Positions 21,121-33,524 of a stretch of DNA of 64,000 nucleotides are shown one piece after another. Source of the stretch: Delphinus delphis (taxonomy: Eukaryota; Chordata; Mammalia; Artiodactyla; Delphinidae). The position numbers and the translations under genes were made by a program. Numbering within the stretch: position 1 is the first letter of the stretch; every line of letters begins with the position of its first letter. Below the pieces are notes generated by a model. That model was given only the letters and a program-made list of their open reading frames with translations, ran no database searches and was not told the DNA's origin. The stretch is from positions 78,473,458 through 78,537,457 of the forward strand of contig NC_082699.1 in the NCBI RefSeq assembly GCF_949987515.2, read 5' to 3'.

Positions 21121-23049
21121 TTCCCATGTGGTCCCCAGAAGTCTGATCCAAGGAACAAAGCCTCTAGTAAGAACAGTCAGTTGGTTGCCTGCCACACCCA
21201 CAGTGACCTGCCATGCCCGGTGCACCTGGGTCTTCTTCCATCTGGAACCACCATGCCTGTATCGACCGGGTATAAAGCCATTTCCTGTCACTGTCAGCAC
21301 CATGAGGAGAGAGCCGCTCCTTGGCACCAAGTTGCTTTCAGCATATGCTGCTCAGGGTGGTCAACTACATTCTGAAGTTAGCGGATGCTGTGAACAGCTG
21401 TGATCATTGACAAGCTGCTCTGAACAAATCACCCTCTCTCCCCTGGGGGATTCCACACCCTGCTCACCTGTCTTCCTGTCTTCTACCTGTGTAACTGTGA
21501 CGCTCAGTAATGCTGGAAGAATACACCTTGTAGAAACCAGAGCTGACCATGCCTCATACCCACCCACTCCCCCCCACCAACACTGACACACACATACATT
21601 ATGGAGAGCGTAGAATCCAAGCTCCACAGCTTGTCCTGCGAACACGGTCCTTCCTGACCTGGTGCCAGCTCCTCGAGCTCCATCTTGAGTCTCTCCCCTG
21701 CCTCCCAGGAACCACACAATGCAGTCATACCATCCTTCTGGGGAGCCATAGCTAGTAGAAATGCACGATCACACTCTGTACCCTGACACAGCCTCCTGAA
21801 AGACAAGCGAATAACTTTTCCCTGCATCTCGGTCTGAAGAATTCCTCCTTATCCTTTGAACCAACTGAAATTTTACTCCATTTTTCAATGCTGTTTTCCA
21901 AACCAGCATTCAGCATTTAATTTTATTGTTTTCAGAATAATACATGTGTACAGTTTTACAAGGCTTATAATGTAAACCACTGGCTCTAGCCCTGACTGCT
22001 CTCAGCTCTTTGTAGTGGGCACACGGGCTCCCCACCTCTCTGGTTTGCAGGAGAAATATTCTTCCCTCAAAGACTCCTGGACCTTATCCCACTCCAAGAA
22101 GATGGAATGAAGTACCTGACTGGTAGCAACACTTCTCCTCTTGGACCAGTGGGAGAGGGTGATCTGGGAAGGGTCTTGCTTTGTGGACTCAAACTCACCC
22201 TCTGACAGATTTTTCCAGAGTCTAATCTAGTGAGACAGGTCAGTGAAAAGGAAGTAAACAGACCATTTTTGCTTTCACATCAAATGGCCTGCTCCAACTT
22301 AAACTCTGTTAGTAATAAAGGTTTATCCTCTGTCTGCTGGCTCCATTGTCATCTGCTTCAGTTGATTTAGAACTTGACAGAGGAGGAAGATCACGGCTTA
22401 TCGGCTTCCCTCAAAATCTTAACCATTTCCATTTTCTCAAAGAAGTCACCCTCCTCACTTACATATCTGTTTCTTCTGGCATTTAACTCCATATTTCTAA
22501 ATCACATGATTATACTGCTATTTCTTGATTTTTCAGTTCTACATAAACTCTATTGACTTCCAACCATAGGAGGTAAGGACACCTGCACACTTACTTCCCA
22601 TTCTCCATCCTTCCGGTAGAGTCTATCAACATTCAAGGTTTAGATTGTTATGATTGTGCAGCTGAGTCATATGTCTATTCTATGTGTTTTTGTTTTTTTC
22701 CTGGAGTCAATAATTACCAAATTATTTCATTTATCTATGTGCATACACTAATTTAGCTAGGTGTGCTGGCAGAAGTGAGTTCCTCTCGACATGTTTGAGC
22801 CATGTTGGGTAATCCATCAGCCTCTTTGCTTTCTTGGAGCCTTTCCTCCTTAGCTCTCCACCCGCTGCTTCCACGTGGAAGGACCACTCTCTAGACAGCG
22901 GTCCTGGCCCTCCCCTCCTCCATCTCCCTGGGGATCCTCCACCTGCTTTCTACATGGGGTCCCCTGTTTCCTGAATTCCATGACCTCCTCTTTCATCATT
23001 TAAGTTCTCATTCATGGGGAATGTGTTTTTCAGGAGCTTCCTGAGAATC
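21121..23049. other. Noncoding DNA, nothing firmly recognised
   Basis: No exon with paired splice sites. 21,890-21,990 has LINE-like AT-rich text. Overlapping open frames at 21,002-21,827 are on both strands and look accidental. Confidence 0.3.
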
Positions 23050-23600
23050 AGTACTAAAAAAAAAAAAAAAAAAAGAACTTGAGACCTTGAAGAAAGTCTT
23101 CATTCCATCATCAGAATGATTTGTAGTTTGGTTGGGTCTATAATTCTCATTTAAAATTCACTTTTCTTTAGATTATTCAGAGATCCTTTGTCTTCTAGCT
23201 TCTAGCACTGCTTTTGAGAAGACTGATGCCATTATTATGCCTGATCATTTGTTTTACACCTTTTTTCTCCCCCCAAATTCTTTAGCGTCTTGTATTTATT
23301 CCAGACAGTCTGAAATATCACACTGCTGGGGACCCATTCAACTGGAAGCCAATTTTCTTGACTTATTTCTCAGCAACTTTCTCTTTTCTACAGTTTCTGT
23401 TCTCTCTTTCTGGAAGCGTCTTTATTTGGGCATTGGACCTCCTGAGCTGATCATTAACTTTCTTTCTCTTTATTATTTTGTTTTGCTTTCTGGAAAATTC
23501 CTTTATCTAATTCAATTTTATTGAATTAAACAATTGTTTGTTCTCTAACTTTTAATTAATAGGAGATTTCTTGTTTGTTCTGAATGTTTCTTTTTCACAG
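23050..23600 (-). repeat. Old LINE-like element, antisense, with A-run
   Basis: After an A19-type run at 23,056-23,074 come TTCATTTAAAATTCACTTTTC-like text, TTGTCTTCTAGCTTCTAGCA, TTTTGAGAAGACTGATGCCA, GTTCTCTCTTTCTGGAAGCG and GGGCATTGGACCTCCTGAGC. The same family lies in the opposite orientation at 36.44-37.32 kb. I take it as an ancient LINE-class element (possibly HAL1), name uncertain. Confidence 0.5.
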
Positions 23601-24689
23601 GATCTTAGTACTGAAATGAAGGTAATCCATCTTCCATTATTTTGCGGAAGATATGGGTTTAGTGTTGTTTCTGTTGTCATTCCCCCTCCCCCCCATTTAT
23701 TACTATCTCTGGTTCATTTAGTTTGTTTTTGTTCATTCCTTTTCGTTGGTTTTTATTTCTCTCTTTCACATTAGAAGTTCTCTGCAGGGTTAAGTAGCCG
23801 TGGAAATCTGCTCATTTTTGCAAGTAGATGATGAAAAGTTAATTGGATGCTCTGTGTTGGGGCCGGAGGGGGTCCAATGTAGGATGACAAGGAGGCACAT
23901 GGCATTTTTTATTTGGGGCCCTCAATTGTCAGTGTCTGTGGGTTTTTCCTCTTTGGCCAATTAGTTTACCTGAAGAAGATGCCTCTCACCTGCTTGGGGA
24001 GCATAAGACTGGCTTCCAGAGATCTTAGAGTTGAGTGTGGAAGGGGGGATGAGGTCACACTGATTAATTTAAGCCACTTCATTAAAACACTTTGCCCTCA
24101 TTTTTTTCTATTGTCCAGTCAAGAAGCCATCTAGTGCAACAGCTCCAGAAAGTAAATTTCAAGTCTTCTGCTGGATACGGGAGGTGCTGTTGTCTGATGC
24201 TCAGGAGTGAGGAGAAGAAATAGAGAAGTCTATCTCCTTGCCATAAAGACTTTAAAACAACCCTCCTTTTTCTCAACCCCACCTACACTCTCACTGCTCC
24301 CTTAGGGATACCTAGGGTCTCTGATTCTTGAGGCCGTCCTTCTGAGGTTCTAAAGAATGGATCACTTTCCCTACAGGCAGACTCTTGAGCTCACCTGACT
24401 CCAGTGGGTTAATTCCATCACCTCCTCTCTGTCTCTTTTCCACCTTTGGCAGCTGTGCTGACATTTTGATGTTTTGTACCTGACATTCTCTTTGTGCTTG
24501 TGGTTTTATGCCTGTTCACTCCCTTTCCTGTTTTTTTTTTTTTTTTCCTTTCCTGTTATTTTAACAGGGCTCTCTGAGCCAGTCGAAGTAGACCTCTGGA
24601 CTCAAACCACCATGTTTAATCAAAGTCCCTGTCACACGTTTTATGGCCCCATCCATACCTGACAGGTTGCCATTGTTTGCTGAGAAATA
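23601..24689. other. AT-rich noncoding DNA
   Basis: Contains a T-run at 24,531-24,546 and no feature I can name. No exon seen. Confidence 0.3.
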
Positions 24690-24815
24690 TCTATTCCACA
24701 CTTCCCCAATTAAGTCAAGAACTCCTTGGAGGCCAAGTTCGCATCTCTCACTCCATCTCCTTGTTTCCCATAGCACTTAACAATGTGTCATTAACATGTG
24801 TTAAATTAAATTGAA
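24690..24815 (+). repeat. L2 LINE 3' end
   Basis: AAGAACTCCTTGGAGGCCAAG, then CATCTCCTTGTTTCCCATAGCAC and TTAAATTAAATTG follow the L2 terminal phrase about CCTTGAGGGCAGGGAC and CCTAGCACAGTGCCTGG. Confidence 0.5.
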
Positions 24816-24879
24816 CTCTAATTACACCTCACATCTCTTCTGCATGGAGCCAGAAGCCATGGAGACAGACAAATACTCT

Positions 24880-25090
24880 GACCCATGTCAAGCACCAATA
24901 TCACAATGATCATGACCTTGGAGTCTCATCCTGGCCTTTTGCAATCCCAGTGGCACAAATTCCCTGACTCTTGGTTTTCATGCCTGCAAGATGGCTATAA
25001 TGCCTACCTTGTGAATTGTTTTTGATAATTAAATAAGATAATGTCTGTAAGAGGTCTCAGCATATACAGGGGATACAATAAGTGTCCCAT
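24880..25090 (+). repeat. MIR SINE
   Basis: TGACCTTGGAGTCTCATCCTGG, AAATTCCCTGACTCTTGG, GCAAGATGGCTATAATGCC and GATAATTAAATAAGATAATG match the MIR body from its tRNA-related part to its 3' end. Confidence 0.6.
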
Positions 25091-26559
25091 TTCTTCCTGT
25101 TACCCTCATTCTACGAGACGCGAGCCACCTAGAAATGTCAGGTGTTTTACCAGAAGTGACAATTGGGAAAATGGGAGGAGGGGTGCTGGAGCCCAGCTTT
25201 TCCGATGCTTCCTACGGGCCCTCACATGACGACAGATGCCTAGGAGTCAGCTCACTCTAAATGAAAGCCAAGCGGAACACCTTTCCTTCAGAGTAATTTC
25301 CTTGGAGATATTTAATAGCCACTGGAGAGAGGGGAAAAGTTCAATCTTGAAGACAATCCTGGTTTATAGCTTTACGGCACTGGTGATGGCTGCCCGCTCA
25401 GAACAGCACGATTTCCTCTCCATCTTCCCTATTTAAGACCCATCTTCACCACACTCCATGCAGTGTGCTGGGTCTCACCCTAGAAAAGGCCCCACTGCCC
25501 AAATCTGTAAGCTCATTAACTTACATTTTCCTCATTAAGAGGAAGGGATGGAAATACCTGTTCAAGCTGAGCGAGCCGGAGGGAAGTTCCGGAGCTGTGC
25601 TGGGGTCAGAGGAGGGCACGGCCTTCCTGCAGGAGGAAGCCTGGAGTCACGATAACAACGACAACAATAGTAATAACAAGAGTGGTGACCTTGAGGTGTT
25701 AGAATGTCCTCCCACTGTTACCTCCTCCAGTTCTCATCAAGGTCCCGTAAAGATGGCAGGATGGGTAGCCCCTCAAATCAGAGAAAAGGAGAGTCGGGGG
25801 AGGGGATGGAGGGAGAGCTGGGCTGGGATCCCCAAATCTGGGTTTGAGTCCTGGCTGTTCCACAGGAATATGAACTTGAGCCTCAGAAAGGTGAAATGAT
25901 TTGACATAGGGCTTAAGGTGAAAGGCAAGCAGAAGCAGGGCTGGAAGCCACCCTTTCCAATCCCATAGCCTCTGCCATTCCCACCCTGCCATGCTGGCGG
26001 CTACCTGGTGGGCAATATGGTGTGATCACTGCAGATCACAAAGCCGGGCTGTCTGAAACACAAACATCATCGAATTATCTCCTTTAAAATTAACCCTCAT
26101 GACCAACCTTGTGGGAAGGCAGGGAGGGCGGCTGTAACAGGGTATGTGGTATGGGGCTTACTGTTGAGATGAACTTAGGGAGAGTCAGCAAGGGAACCAC
26201 CACAGGTGAGATGAAGAAGGGTAAGGATTTAGCCAGTGACCCACGACCGTGGATGGGCAGAGTCAGTGCTATGTGTTCATGGCCCCATTTCCTCTGCTTG
26301 GACCATGGGTGGACTACCTTTCCCATCCTCCCTTGCGGTAGGTACAGCACCATGGACAGAGGCCAGGCTGGTGGGCCTGGCTACAACTATATGTCATGAT
26401 GATTCAGCCCCCAGTGATGGGGAAGCCCAGAGCCCCAGATGGCAGTTACGTGATGGAAGGAAGGTGCATTTGTTTCTGCGGCATAGTCTAACCTTTCCTG
26501 ACTAACACACAAGGACATGGATGAAGATATGAAGGAATTGCCCAGGCAGAGAGTCCCCT
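25091..26559. other. Mostly unique noncoding DNA
   Basis: 25,230-25,600 is repeat-free and carries TTTAATAGCCACTGGAGAG and GCTCATTAACTTACATTTTC, a mild enhancer-like look. 25,655-25,685 is a short AAC/AAT-rich stretch. 25,830-25,930 has a MIR-like middle (GGGTTTGAGTCCTGGCTGTT). No exon seen. Confidence 0.35.
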
Positions 26560-26870
26560 GTAACTACTCTGCCTGATTCTCTTACCACCTCTTCAGCATC
26601 TGACCCCCTCCATCCTCAGGTCACTACGTAAATGTCACGTCCTCAGATATGTCCTCCCTGAGTCTGCCTGTCCCCGCTGTGCACACAGGCACTCAACATC
26701 ATACATGATGCAAGCTATTTATGTAAATATTGTTCATATACCCGGCTCCAGGATGCGCATGTAAACGTAGTGACGTCAGGACACTGACTGGTTTGCCTGT
26801 TTATTCCTGGTGCCCAGCACAGAGCCAGGCACTGACTGAACATTACGATTTCCCTAGCCTAGTGGAATTG
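26560..26870 (+). repeat. L2 LINE 3' region
   Basis: CCTCAGGTCACTACGTAAAT, GTCACGTCCTCAGATATGTC, CTCCCTGAGTCTGCCTG, then TTATTCCTGGTGCCCAGCAC and AGAGCCAGGCACTGACTGAA are ordered L2 3' phrases. Confidence 0.6.
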
Positions 26871-26984
26871 GGTTTTAAACCAAACCCACAGAGAATATTA
26901 TTTGTCATAAATAATTTAAATATGCATGTACACGCTACTTAGGCTAATTGTTAATAAACTGTATATATTTATTCACGTTTGAGG

Positions 26985-29700
26985 AAGTTTTATTTTTTTC
27001 AAAAGTCAATTGTATTGAGGGAAAGATTACATACAACAAAATGTACCCATTTTAAAAGTATCTTTGGATGAATTTGGACAGATTTATACACCTGTGTGGC
27101 CATCACCACAGTAATGATAGAGAACATTTCCATCAGCCCAGAAAGTTCCCTGGTGCTCTGGTCCAGTCAGTCCTCCCAGCCCCAGCCCTGGGCAACCACT
27201 GCTCTGCTCTCTGTCACTATAGATTAGATTTGTTTTTTTAGAGACTCATATAAATGGAATAGTAAAGTGCACACTCTTTTGTGTCAGGATTCTTAAGCTC
27301 AGCACTTTTTTTTATGATTCATCCATGTATTTATATATTTCAGTCATTTATCCATTTTTATTGTTGTTATATTTTCATAGTATGAATATACTATAATTTG
27401 CTTATTTGTTCATCTTTTTTCCATTTTAATAACAGCTGTATTGGGATATAATTCACATGCCATGAAATTCACTCTTTTAAAATGTACAACTCAGTGGCCT
27501 TTAGTATGTTTACAGGACTGTACAACGAGCACCACTACTAATTTCAGAAAATTTTCATTACTCCCGAAGAAAGCCTGTACCATTTGCAGTCACCCACCCC
27601 GTTCCTCCATCGCCCCGAACCCCTGTCAGTCACTAATCTACTTCCTGTCTCTATGGAGTGGCCTATGCTGGAGATTTTATATAAATGAAATCACACAGTA
27701 TGCAGTCTTTCATGCCTGGATGATTTCACTTAGCATCGTGTATTCGAGGTCCATTCATGTTGTAGCCTGTGTCAGTATTTCATTTCTCTTTATGGCAAAA
27801 AATAACATTCCCTTGTATGGAGGGACCATGTTTTGTTTATCCATTCACCAGTTGCTGGACATTTGGATTTTTCCACCTTTTGGATTTTATGAATAATGCT
27901 GTTATGAACATCTGTGTACAAGTTCTTGCATGAACACATTTTTCCAATTCTCTTGAGGGTATACCCAGAATTAGAACTGTTGAGTCAAATGATAACTCTA
28001 TGTTTAACTTTCTGAGGAACTGCCAAACTCTTTTCCAAAGTGGCTGCATCATTTTACATTCTCCCCAGCAATGTCTGGGGTTCTAATTTCTCCACACTCA
28101 ACATTTGCTATTGTCCATTTTGTTGATCATAACCTTCCTAGTGGGTGTGAAGTGATATTTCATCGTGGATTTAATTTGTGTTTCCCTGATGATTAATGAC
28201 ACAGCATCTTTTCATGTGCTTATTGCATGTGTGTATATCATCTTTTGGAGAAATGTTTGTTCAAATCCTTTGTCCAATTTTTAAATTGGGTTGTTTGTCT
28301 TTTTACTGCTGAATTATAGGAGTTCTTTCTATATTCTGATGCTAGACCCTATCATATACATGATTTGAAAAAATTTTCTCATGTTCTGTGGGTTTTTTCA
28401 TTTTCTTGACAGTGTCCCTTGAAGCACGAACGTTTTAAATTTTGATGAGTCCCAGCTGGTTATTAATGTCATTGCTTTTCTGTGCTTATTCATTCACATC
28501 TTGATAGATAATTGGGCTGTTTCCAGTTTTTCGCTGTTATGAATAAAGCTTCTATGGACGTTAAGATGTGACCTTTTATGTGAATACCTGTATTCATTTA
28601 TTTTTGGTAAATACCTGGGAGTGAAATTTCTGGATTGTTTGATAAGTGTATGTTTAACTTTTAAGACGTTGCCGAACTGTTTTCCAAGTGGTTGTAGCAA
28701 AGTCCATTCCCATCAGTGACGTGTGAGAGTCCGACCCGCTCTGCGTGCCCGTCAACACTTCACATCGTCAGTCTCTTTAAATTTAACCATCCTGATGGGC
28801 ATGTAGGGGTCTCCAGTGTGGTTTAATATGCACTTTCCTGATGCCCAGTAATGCTGAGCATCTTTTCATGTGCTTATTGGCCCTTTGTAGCTCTTGCTTT
28901 GCAATGCGTCTGTTCAAATCTTTTGCCCATTTGTACTGGGTCTCTTACCTTCTTCCTCTTAAGCTAAAAAACTTTGTATAATATATCCTGATTACAAGAC
29001 CTTTGTCAGATATGCGTACTGTGAATATTTTCTCCTACTCTATACCTTGCTCTTTATTTTCTTAACAATGTCTTTCAAACAGCAGAAGATTTTAGTTTTG
29101 ATGAAGTCCAATTTAACAGTGTTCTCTTTTATAGTTTGTGCTTATCTAGAGCCTACTTAAGAAATCTTTGCTTATCCCAAGACGGTAAATATTTTATACA
29201 ATGATTTTTGTCTAGAAGTTTTGTAGCTTTAGGTTTTACATTTAGGTTTATGATCCATTTCGAGTAAAATTTTAATGGCCTGAAGTTGGGAGGGTGAAGT
29301 TTCCTCTTTTTTCCCAAACGTGTATCCAATTGTTCCAACACCATTTGTTAAAAAGGCTATTCTTTCCTCCACTGAATTACCTTGGCAACTTGTGAAAAAT
29401 CAATTTTTCATAACAATCAACAATAGTTTATTCATTGCCAGGAGGTAGAAGTAAAATTGATATTTGTGTCGTGGCCTCTTGTGTTCTGTGATTTTGCTGA
29501 AGACACTGACTAGGATTCTTCTGGATTTTCTCTGCTTACAATCAAGTCATTTACAAATAAAGACAGTTTTGTTTCTTCCTTCCCAACTTCTGTGTTTTTA
29601 TTGCTGTTTCTTGCCTTCTTACACTGGCTAGAATTTCCACCCTAATACTGGATAGAAATGGGGGTGGGCATCCTTTCCCAACCTTAGGAGATGATGTTAT
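26985..29700 (-). repeat. Run of old L1M fragments, antisense ORF2
   Basis: Three overlapping antisense copies of the L1 ORF2 C-terminal region start near 26,990, 27,420 and 28,480; each repeats the phrase about target sizes with ATGAATAATGCTG or ATGAATAAAGCTT. Other landmarks are TAATTCACATGCCATGAAAT, TTACATTCTCCCCAGCAATG, CTTTTCATGTGCTTATTG and TTTTGATGAAGTCCAATTTA. It reads as nested or tandem insertions of inactive L1s. Frames are thoroughly broken. Confidence 0.8.
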
Positions 29701-29717
29701 CTGTAGACATATTCTTT

Positions 29718-29925
29718 CTTTCTTTTTTTTTTTGCGGTACACGGGCCTCTCACTGCTGTGGCCTCTCCCGTTACAGAGCACAGGCTCCGGACGCGCAGGC
29801 TCAGCGGCCATGGATCACGGGCCCAGCCGCTCCACGGCATGTGGGATCTTCCTGGACAAGGGCACAAACCCGTGTCCCCTGCATCGGCAGGCGGACTCTC
29901 AACCACTGCGCCCCCAGGGAAGCCC
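29718..29925 (-). mobile_element. CHR-2-type SINE, reverse, with target-site duplication
   Basis: A short tRNA-derived SINE read on the minus strand, starting with GGCTTCCCTGGGGGCGCAGT and ending in an A-tail (plus-strand T-run near 29,718-29,732). The 17-bp duplications at 29,701-29,717 and 29,926-29,942 (CTGTAGACATATTCTTT against CTGTAGACGTATTCTTT) differ at one base. It landed inside the old antisense L1. The retained CpGs and high similarity to the other copies suggest a recent insertion. Confidence 0.92.
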
Positions 29926-29942
29926 CTGTAGACGTATTCTTT

Positions 29943-30418
29943 ATCAGATTGAGGAATTTTATTTCTATATAGTTTATTGAGGTTTTTTATCATAAATTGC
30001 CATCAAATGCTTTTACTGCATCTACTAAGAAAATTGTATTTTTCTGTTTTATTCTTATAATATGGTAAATTAATTGATTTTCATGGGTTAACCTTTTCTG
30101 AATATTAACTCGACCTTAGATTCCTGGAATAAACCCTCATCAGTCAGGGCTTATTATCCTTTTATGCATGTGATTTGATTCACTAATATTTTCTTCAGGA
30201 CTAGCACTGTACATACGTATTTGGGATTATGATGTCTTCTTGGTGAATCTAGCCCCATATTTTTGTGATATGCCTTTTTTCTCTATAATATATATATATT
30301 TTTTCCTGAAGTCTAGTTTTCTGATATTAATATAGCCATTTCAGCTTTCTTTAGAGTTTGGATGGCATAAATATTTACACTTTTAAGTGACATGTATCTT
30401 TATCTTTTAAGTTGGTTG
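29943..30418 (-). repeat. Old L1M, antisense ORF2 continuation
   Basis: The L1 reading resumes after the SINE: CAAATGCTTTTACTGCATCT, TTAATTGATTTTCATGGG and TTCCTGGAATAAACCCTCAT match the antisense reverse-transcriptase region of L1 ORF2. An AT dinucleotide run sits near 30,285. Confidence 0.7.
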
Positions 30419-30642
30419 TTTTTTTTTTTTTTTTTTTTTGTTTTTTTTTTGCCGTATGTAGGCCTCGCACCGCTGTGGCCTCTCCCGTCACGGAGCACAG
30501 GCTCCGGACGCGCAGGCTCAGCGGCCATGGCTCACGGGCCCAGCTGCTCCGCGGCATGTGGGATCTTCCTGGACCAGGGCACAAACCCGTGTCCCCTGCA
30601 TCGGCAGGCGGACTCTCAACCACTGCGCCACCTGGGAAGCCC
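30419..30642 (-). mobile_element. CHR-2-type SINE, reverse
   Basis: Minus-strand read: GGCTTCCCAGGTGGCGCAGT head, tRNA-like B box with GGGTTTGTGCC, GCCATGGCCGCTGAGCCTGC and a long A-tail (T-rich 30,419-30,450 on the plus strand, interrupted by a G). I could not define a clear target-site duplication. Same orientation as the copy 0.7 kb upstream. Confidence 0.88.
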
Positions 30643-31950
30643 TATAATATGTGTTTAATTTATCACAATCTACCTTTAAATACTATTCTACCAGTTCACA
30701 CTTAATGTAAAAATCCTACAAATGTTATTTCTCCATCCCATCCTTTGAGTTACTATTGTCATACATTTTACTTCTACATATTTGATGACCCCACATCGCA
30801 TTGTTATTACATTGTGTTGCATTGCATAATTTTTTTTACAAAATTAAAATGTAGAAAAAAGAAATTATTTTTACTCACCTGCTTACAGTTTCCAGCACTC
30901 CTCACGTCTGTGCAGAATGAAGTTTCCATCTGGTGTCATTTCCTTCTACCTGAAGAATTTCCTTTGGCAATTTTTACAGCGCTGTTCTGTGGGCAATGTG
31001 TTTTCTCAGCTTTTGTTTGTCTAAAGAGTTTTATGTTGACTTTGTGAAGGATATTTTCACTGCATATAGAATTCTAGATTGACAGGAATTTTATTTCAGC
31101 ATTTGAAAGATATCATTCTTGTCTTGTGTCTTGCATAAATTATAACAGGAAGCTGGTGATGTTCCTATCTCTGCTCCTTGTTACATTATGTCTTTTCCTC
31201 CAGCTAATTTTTGGATTTTTTTCCTTCTATCTTGTATCTTGGTGATGGTGGTGGTGGTGGTTTGTGTGTTTATTCTGCTTAGGGTTTAAAGAGATTCTTG
31301 GGTGTGTAAGAATTTAAAAAAAATAAAATTTGGGAAAATAATTTCACCATTATTTCTTCAAACATGTTTTTGGTCTTCCCCCACACCCCACTCCATGTTC
31401 TAGGATTGCAATTACCAGATATTAGACCACTTGATATTATCCCACAAGTTGCTGAAGCTTTGTTTATGTACTTAGTCCTTTTATTCCCTGTTTCACTCCA
31501 AGTCAAATATATTACTATGTCTTCAAGTTCACTGGTATTTTTTTTGTTTAGCATCTAATCTGTTATTAATTCTGTCAGATGATAATATTTTTTCAGATAT
31601 TGATTGTATGGTTTATATCCTTGAACATATAAATCAAGTTTTATAACATCTGTTAACGTACTGCCTGATAATTCCATTATTTTTATTATTTCTAGGTCTA
31701 TTTCACTGAACTGTTTTTCCTTCTAGATATGGATCAAAACTTCCTACTTCTTTGAATGTTTATTCATTTACTTTTTAAAAATTGAATCACACACTGTGAA
31801 CTTTATGTTCATGAGTGCTGGATTTTGTTGTATTCCTTTAAAGAGACTTGGGCTTTCTTAGCAGCCAGTTCTGTTACCTGGGGATTATTTTGACCCTTTC
31901 AATCCTTGTTTTTTGGGGGTGCTCTTTTGGAATGGGTCTAGAATAGTCTT
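30643..31950 (-). repeat. Old L1M, antisense, ORF2 to 3' UTR type
   Basis: Text such as ATATAGAATTCTAGATTGACAG, ATTTCAGCATTTGAAAGATA, TTATTTCTTCAAACATGTTT, TCAAGTTCACTGGTATT and GCCTGATAATTCCATTATTTT follows L1M 3' sequences read antisense. A short GGT run lies at 31,243-31,261. Confidence 0.65.
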
Positions 31951-32699
31951 TAATTTAGAGTTAATTTAACCCCACAGACTGTTTTGGGCTCTGTGCTAAA
32001 TGTCTTGTGCATTCAGTGAAGTCTCTCCATCACGCTGGAGGGAACTCCAGGCTCTGTGAGCTCTGGGCATTGTTTCATTCACACTCCCTTGCCCTACACA
32101 TGTGCGTGTTGGTATTTAGTCAAACTCTAAGGGAACCTATGCAATTTCTAGAATTATTTCTCTACACAGCTCGTTTCTATCCATAACTCTGCCCTACTAA
32201 TTCCAGCTACCTTGGCCTTTCGGGACTCTGTCCATTCACCTCGGCCTTGTGCACCCCCCCACCCCCCATTGCAGTGCTGTGGTCCAGATGTCATCTCCAA
32301 GGGAAATCCTGCCCCTTGGCAGTCTCACCTTGTCTGTCTCCCTTCCCTCTGGAATCACATTCCTGCATTGCCCAAGGCTCTATATCCATAAAGAGTTGTT
32401 TCATTTTTTTGTGTTATTTTCTGGTTTATTTATTTTTTTAATGACAAGAGGGTAGTTCCAGACCTTATCAACGCTTCATGACTGGAGGTGGACGAGTTTG
32501 GTTCTTTGTCACTGATCTTTTATTTTTATCTTCTGAGGACTGGAATGACCATCACACTCTGATCTCGTCAGTGAGAAGCACCTCCACCAGGTGGACCAAT
32601 TCGTGCTGGTCAGACTTGGGTTTGAGGGTTTCCAGATTCCATGCCCAAGGCAGCTACTGTTCTGATGGAGTCAACCAGATTGAACAGGGATTCCTGAGA
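31951..32699. other. Noncoding DNA, nothing recognised
   Basis: No named repeat, exon or RNA gene is clear. A short AT-rich part lies near 32,400. Confidence 0.3.
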
Positions 32700-32710
32700 A
32701 GGACCTATTT

Positions 32711-32831
32711 CTTTTTTTTTCGACTGCATTGTGCAGCATGAGGGACCTTAGTTTCCCCAAACAGGGATCAAACTTGCATCCCCTGCAGTGGAAGCATGGA
32801 GTCTTAACCTCTGGATGGCCAGGGAAGTCCC
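32711..32831 (-). mobile_element. Short tRNA-derived SINE (CHR/Bov-tA-like), reverse, with duplication
   Basis: Minus-strand read: GGGACTTCCCTGGCCATCCAG head, GGTTAAGACTCCATGC, a body with GATCCCTGTTTGGGGAAAC and a short A-tail. The 11-bp duplications at 32,700-32,710 and 32,832-32,842 (AGGACCTATTT against AGGACCTATTC) bound it. It differs clearly from the CHR-2 copies and is older, with few CpGs left. It belongs to the tRNA-Glu-like cetartiodactyl SINE group. Confidence 0.85.
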
Positions 32832-32842
32832 AGGACCTATTC

Positions 32843-33309
32843 TTATCCAGAGGTGTTGGCTGTTAACACAAAAGCGTGTCGCTCAAGATGAGGTTTACTA
32901 TGCCATTTGGGATCACTCAGGAAATTGCCTGAGTTATAAGTAACTGGACACTGGAAATAAGACAATTCCAGAGTATGTGTGTGAACCCGACCGGAAGGTG
33001 ATCTCTTCACCATCTTGGGCTCAAAGCCCCCTGTTTGGTTTCCATGCCCTGTGAACTGTACCTTAGCATGGTACTCAAGGTATCCTCTCTCAGCTGCATC
33101 CGCCATCTTCTCCATCCTCTCCAGTTCAGAGAATCTCTTATTCTAGAAAACACTGTTTTTTCATGCCTGCAGAGCCTGCCCCAATCATACTGCCTCCATA
33201 AGTCCTATTTCAGAAATTTCTATCAACTCCTGATCCCTGCTCCTCCGTTAAAATCATCATATTCCTCTTCAACAGTTTCGAAAAACTTTTCATCTTCCTC
33301 CTTGAGACC
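32843..33309. other. Noncoding DNA, nothing recognised
   Basis: No exon or repeat family is clear. Confidence 0.3.
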
Positions 33310-33480
33310 ATGATACACAAACATTGACTAAGTTCCTACTGTGTGCCCTCAAGCACGGTAGGCACACTCACGTCTGATGGATCATCCAATGTTCACAAAG
33401 GCTCTGAGAAGTAGATTCTACTCTAGGCATTTAGCCAATAAAGATGAAAGACCCAGAGGCCAAGTGACTTGTCTTATTTA
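33310..33480 (-). repeat. MIR SINE, reverse
   Basis: TTGACTAAGTTCCTACTGTG, TGCCCTCAAGCACGGTAGGC, TCACAAAGGCTCTGAGAAGT and CCCAGAGGCCAAGTGACTTG follow MIR read in reverse. Confidence 0.55.
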
Positions 33481-33524
33481 AATAGCTTTGATACCTATCA
33501 TTTTCTCCCTGATTTATGGTTACC

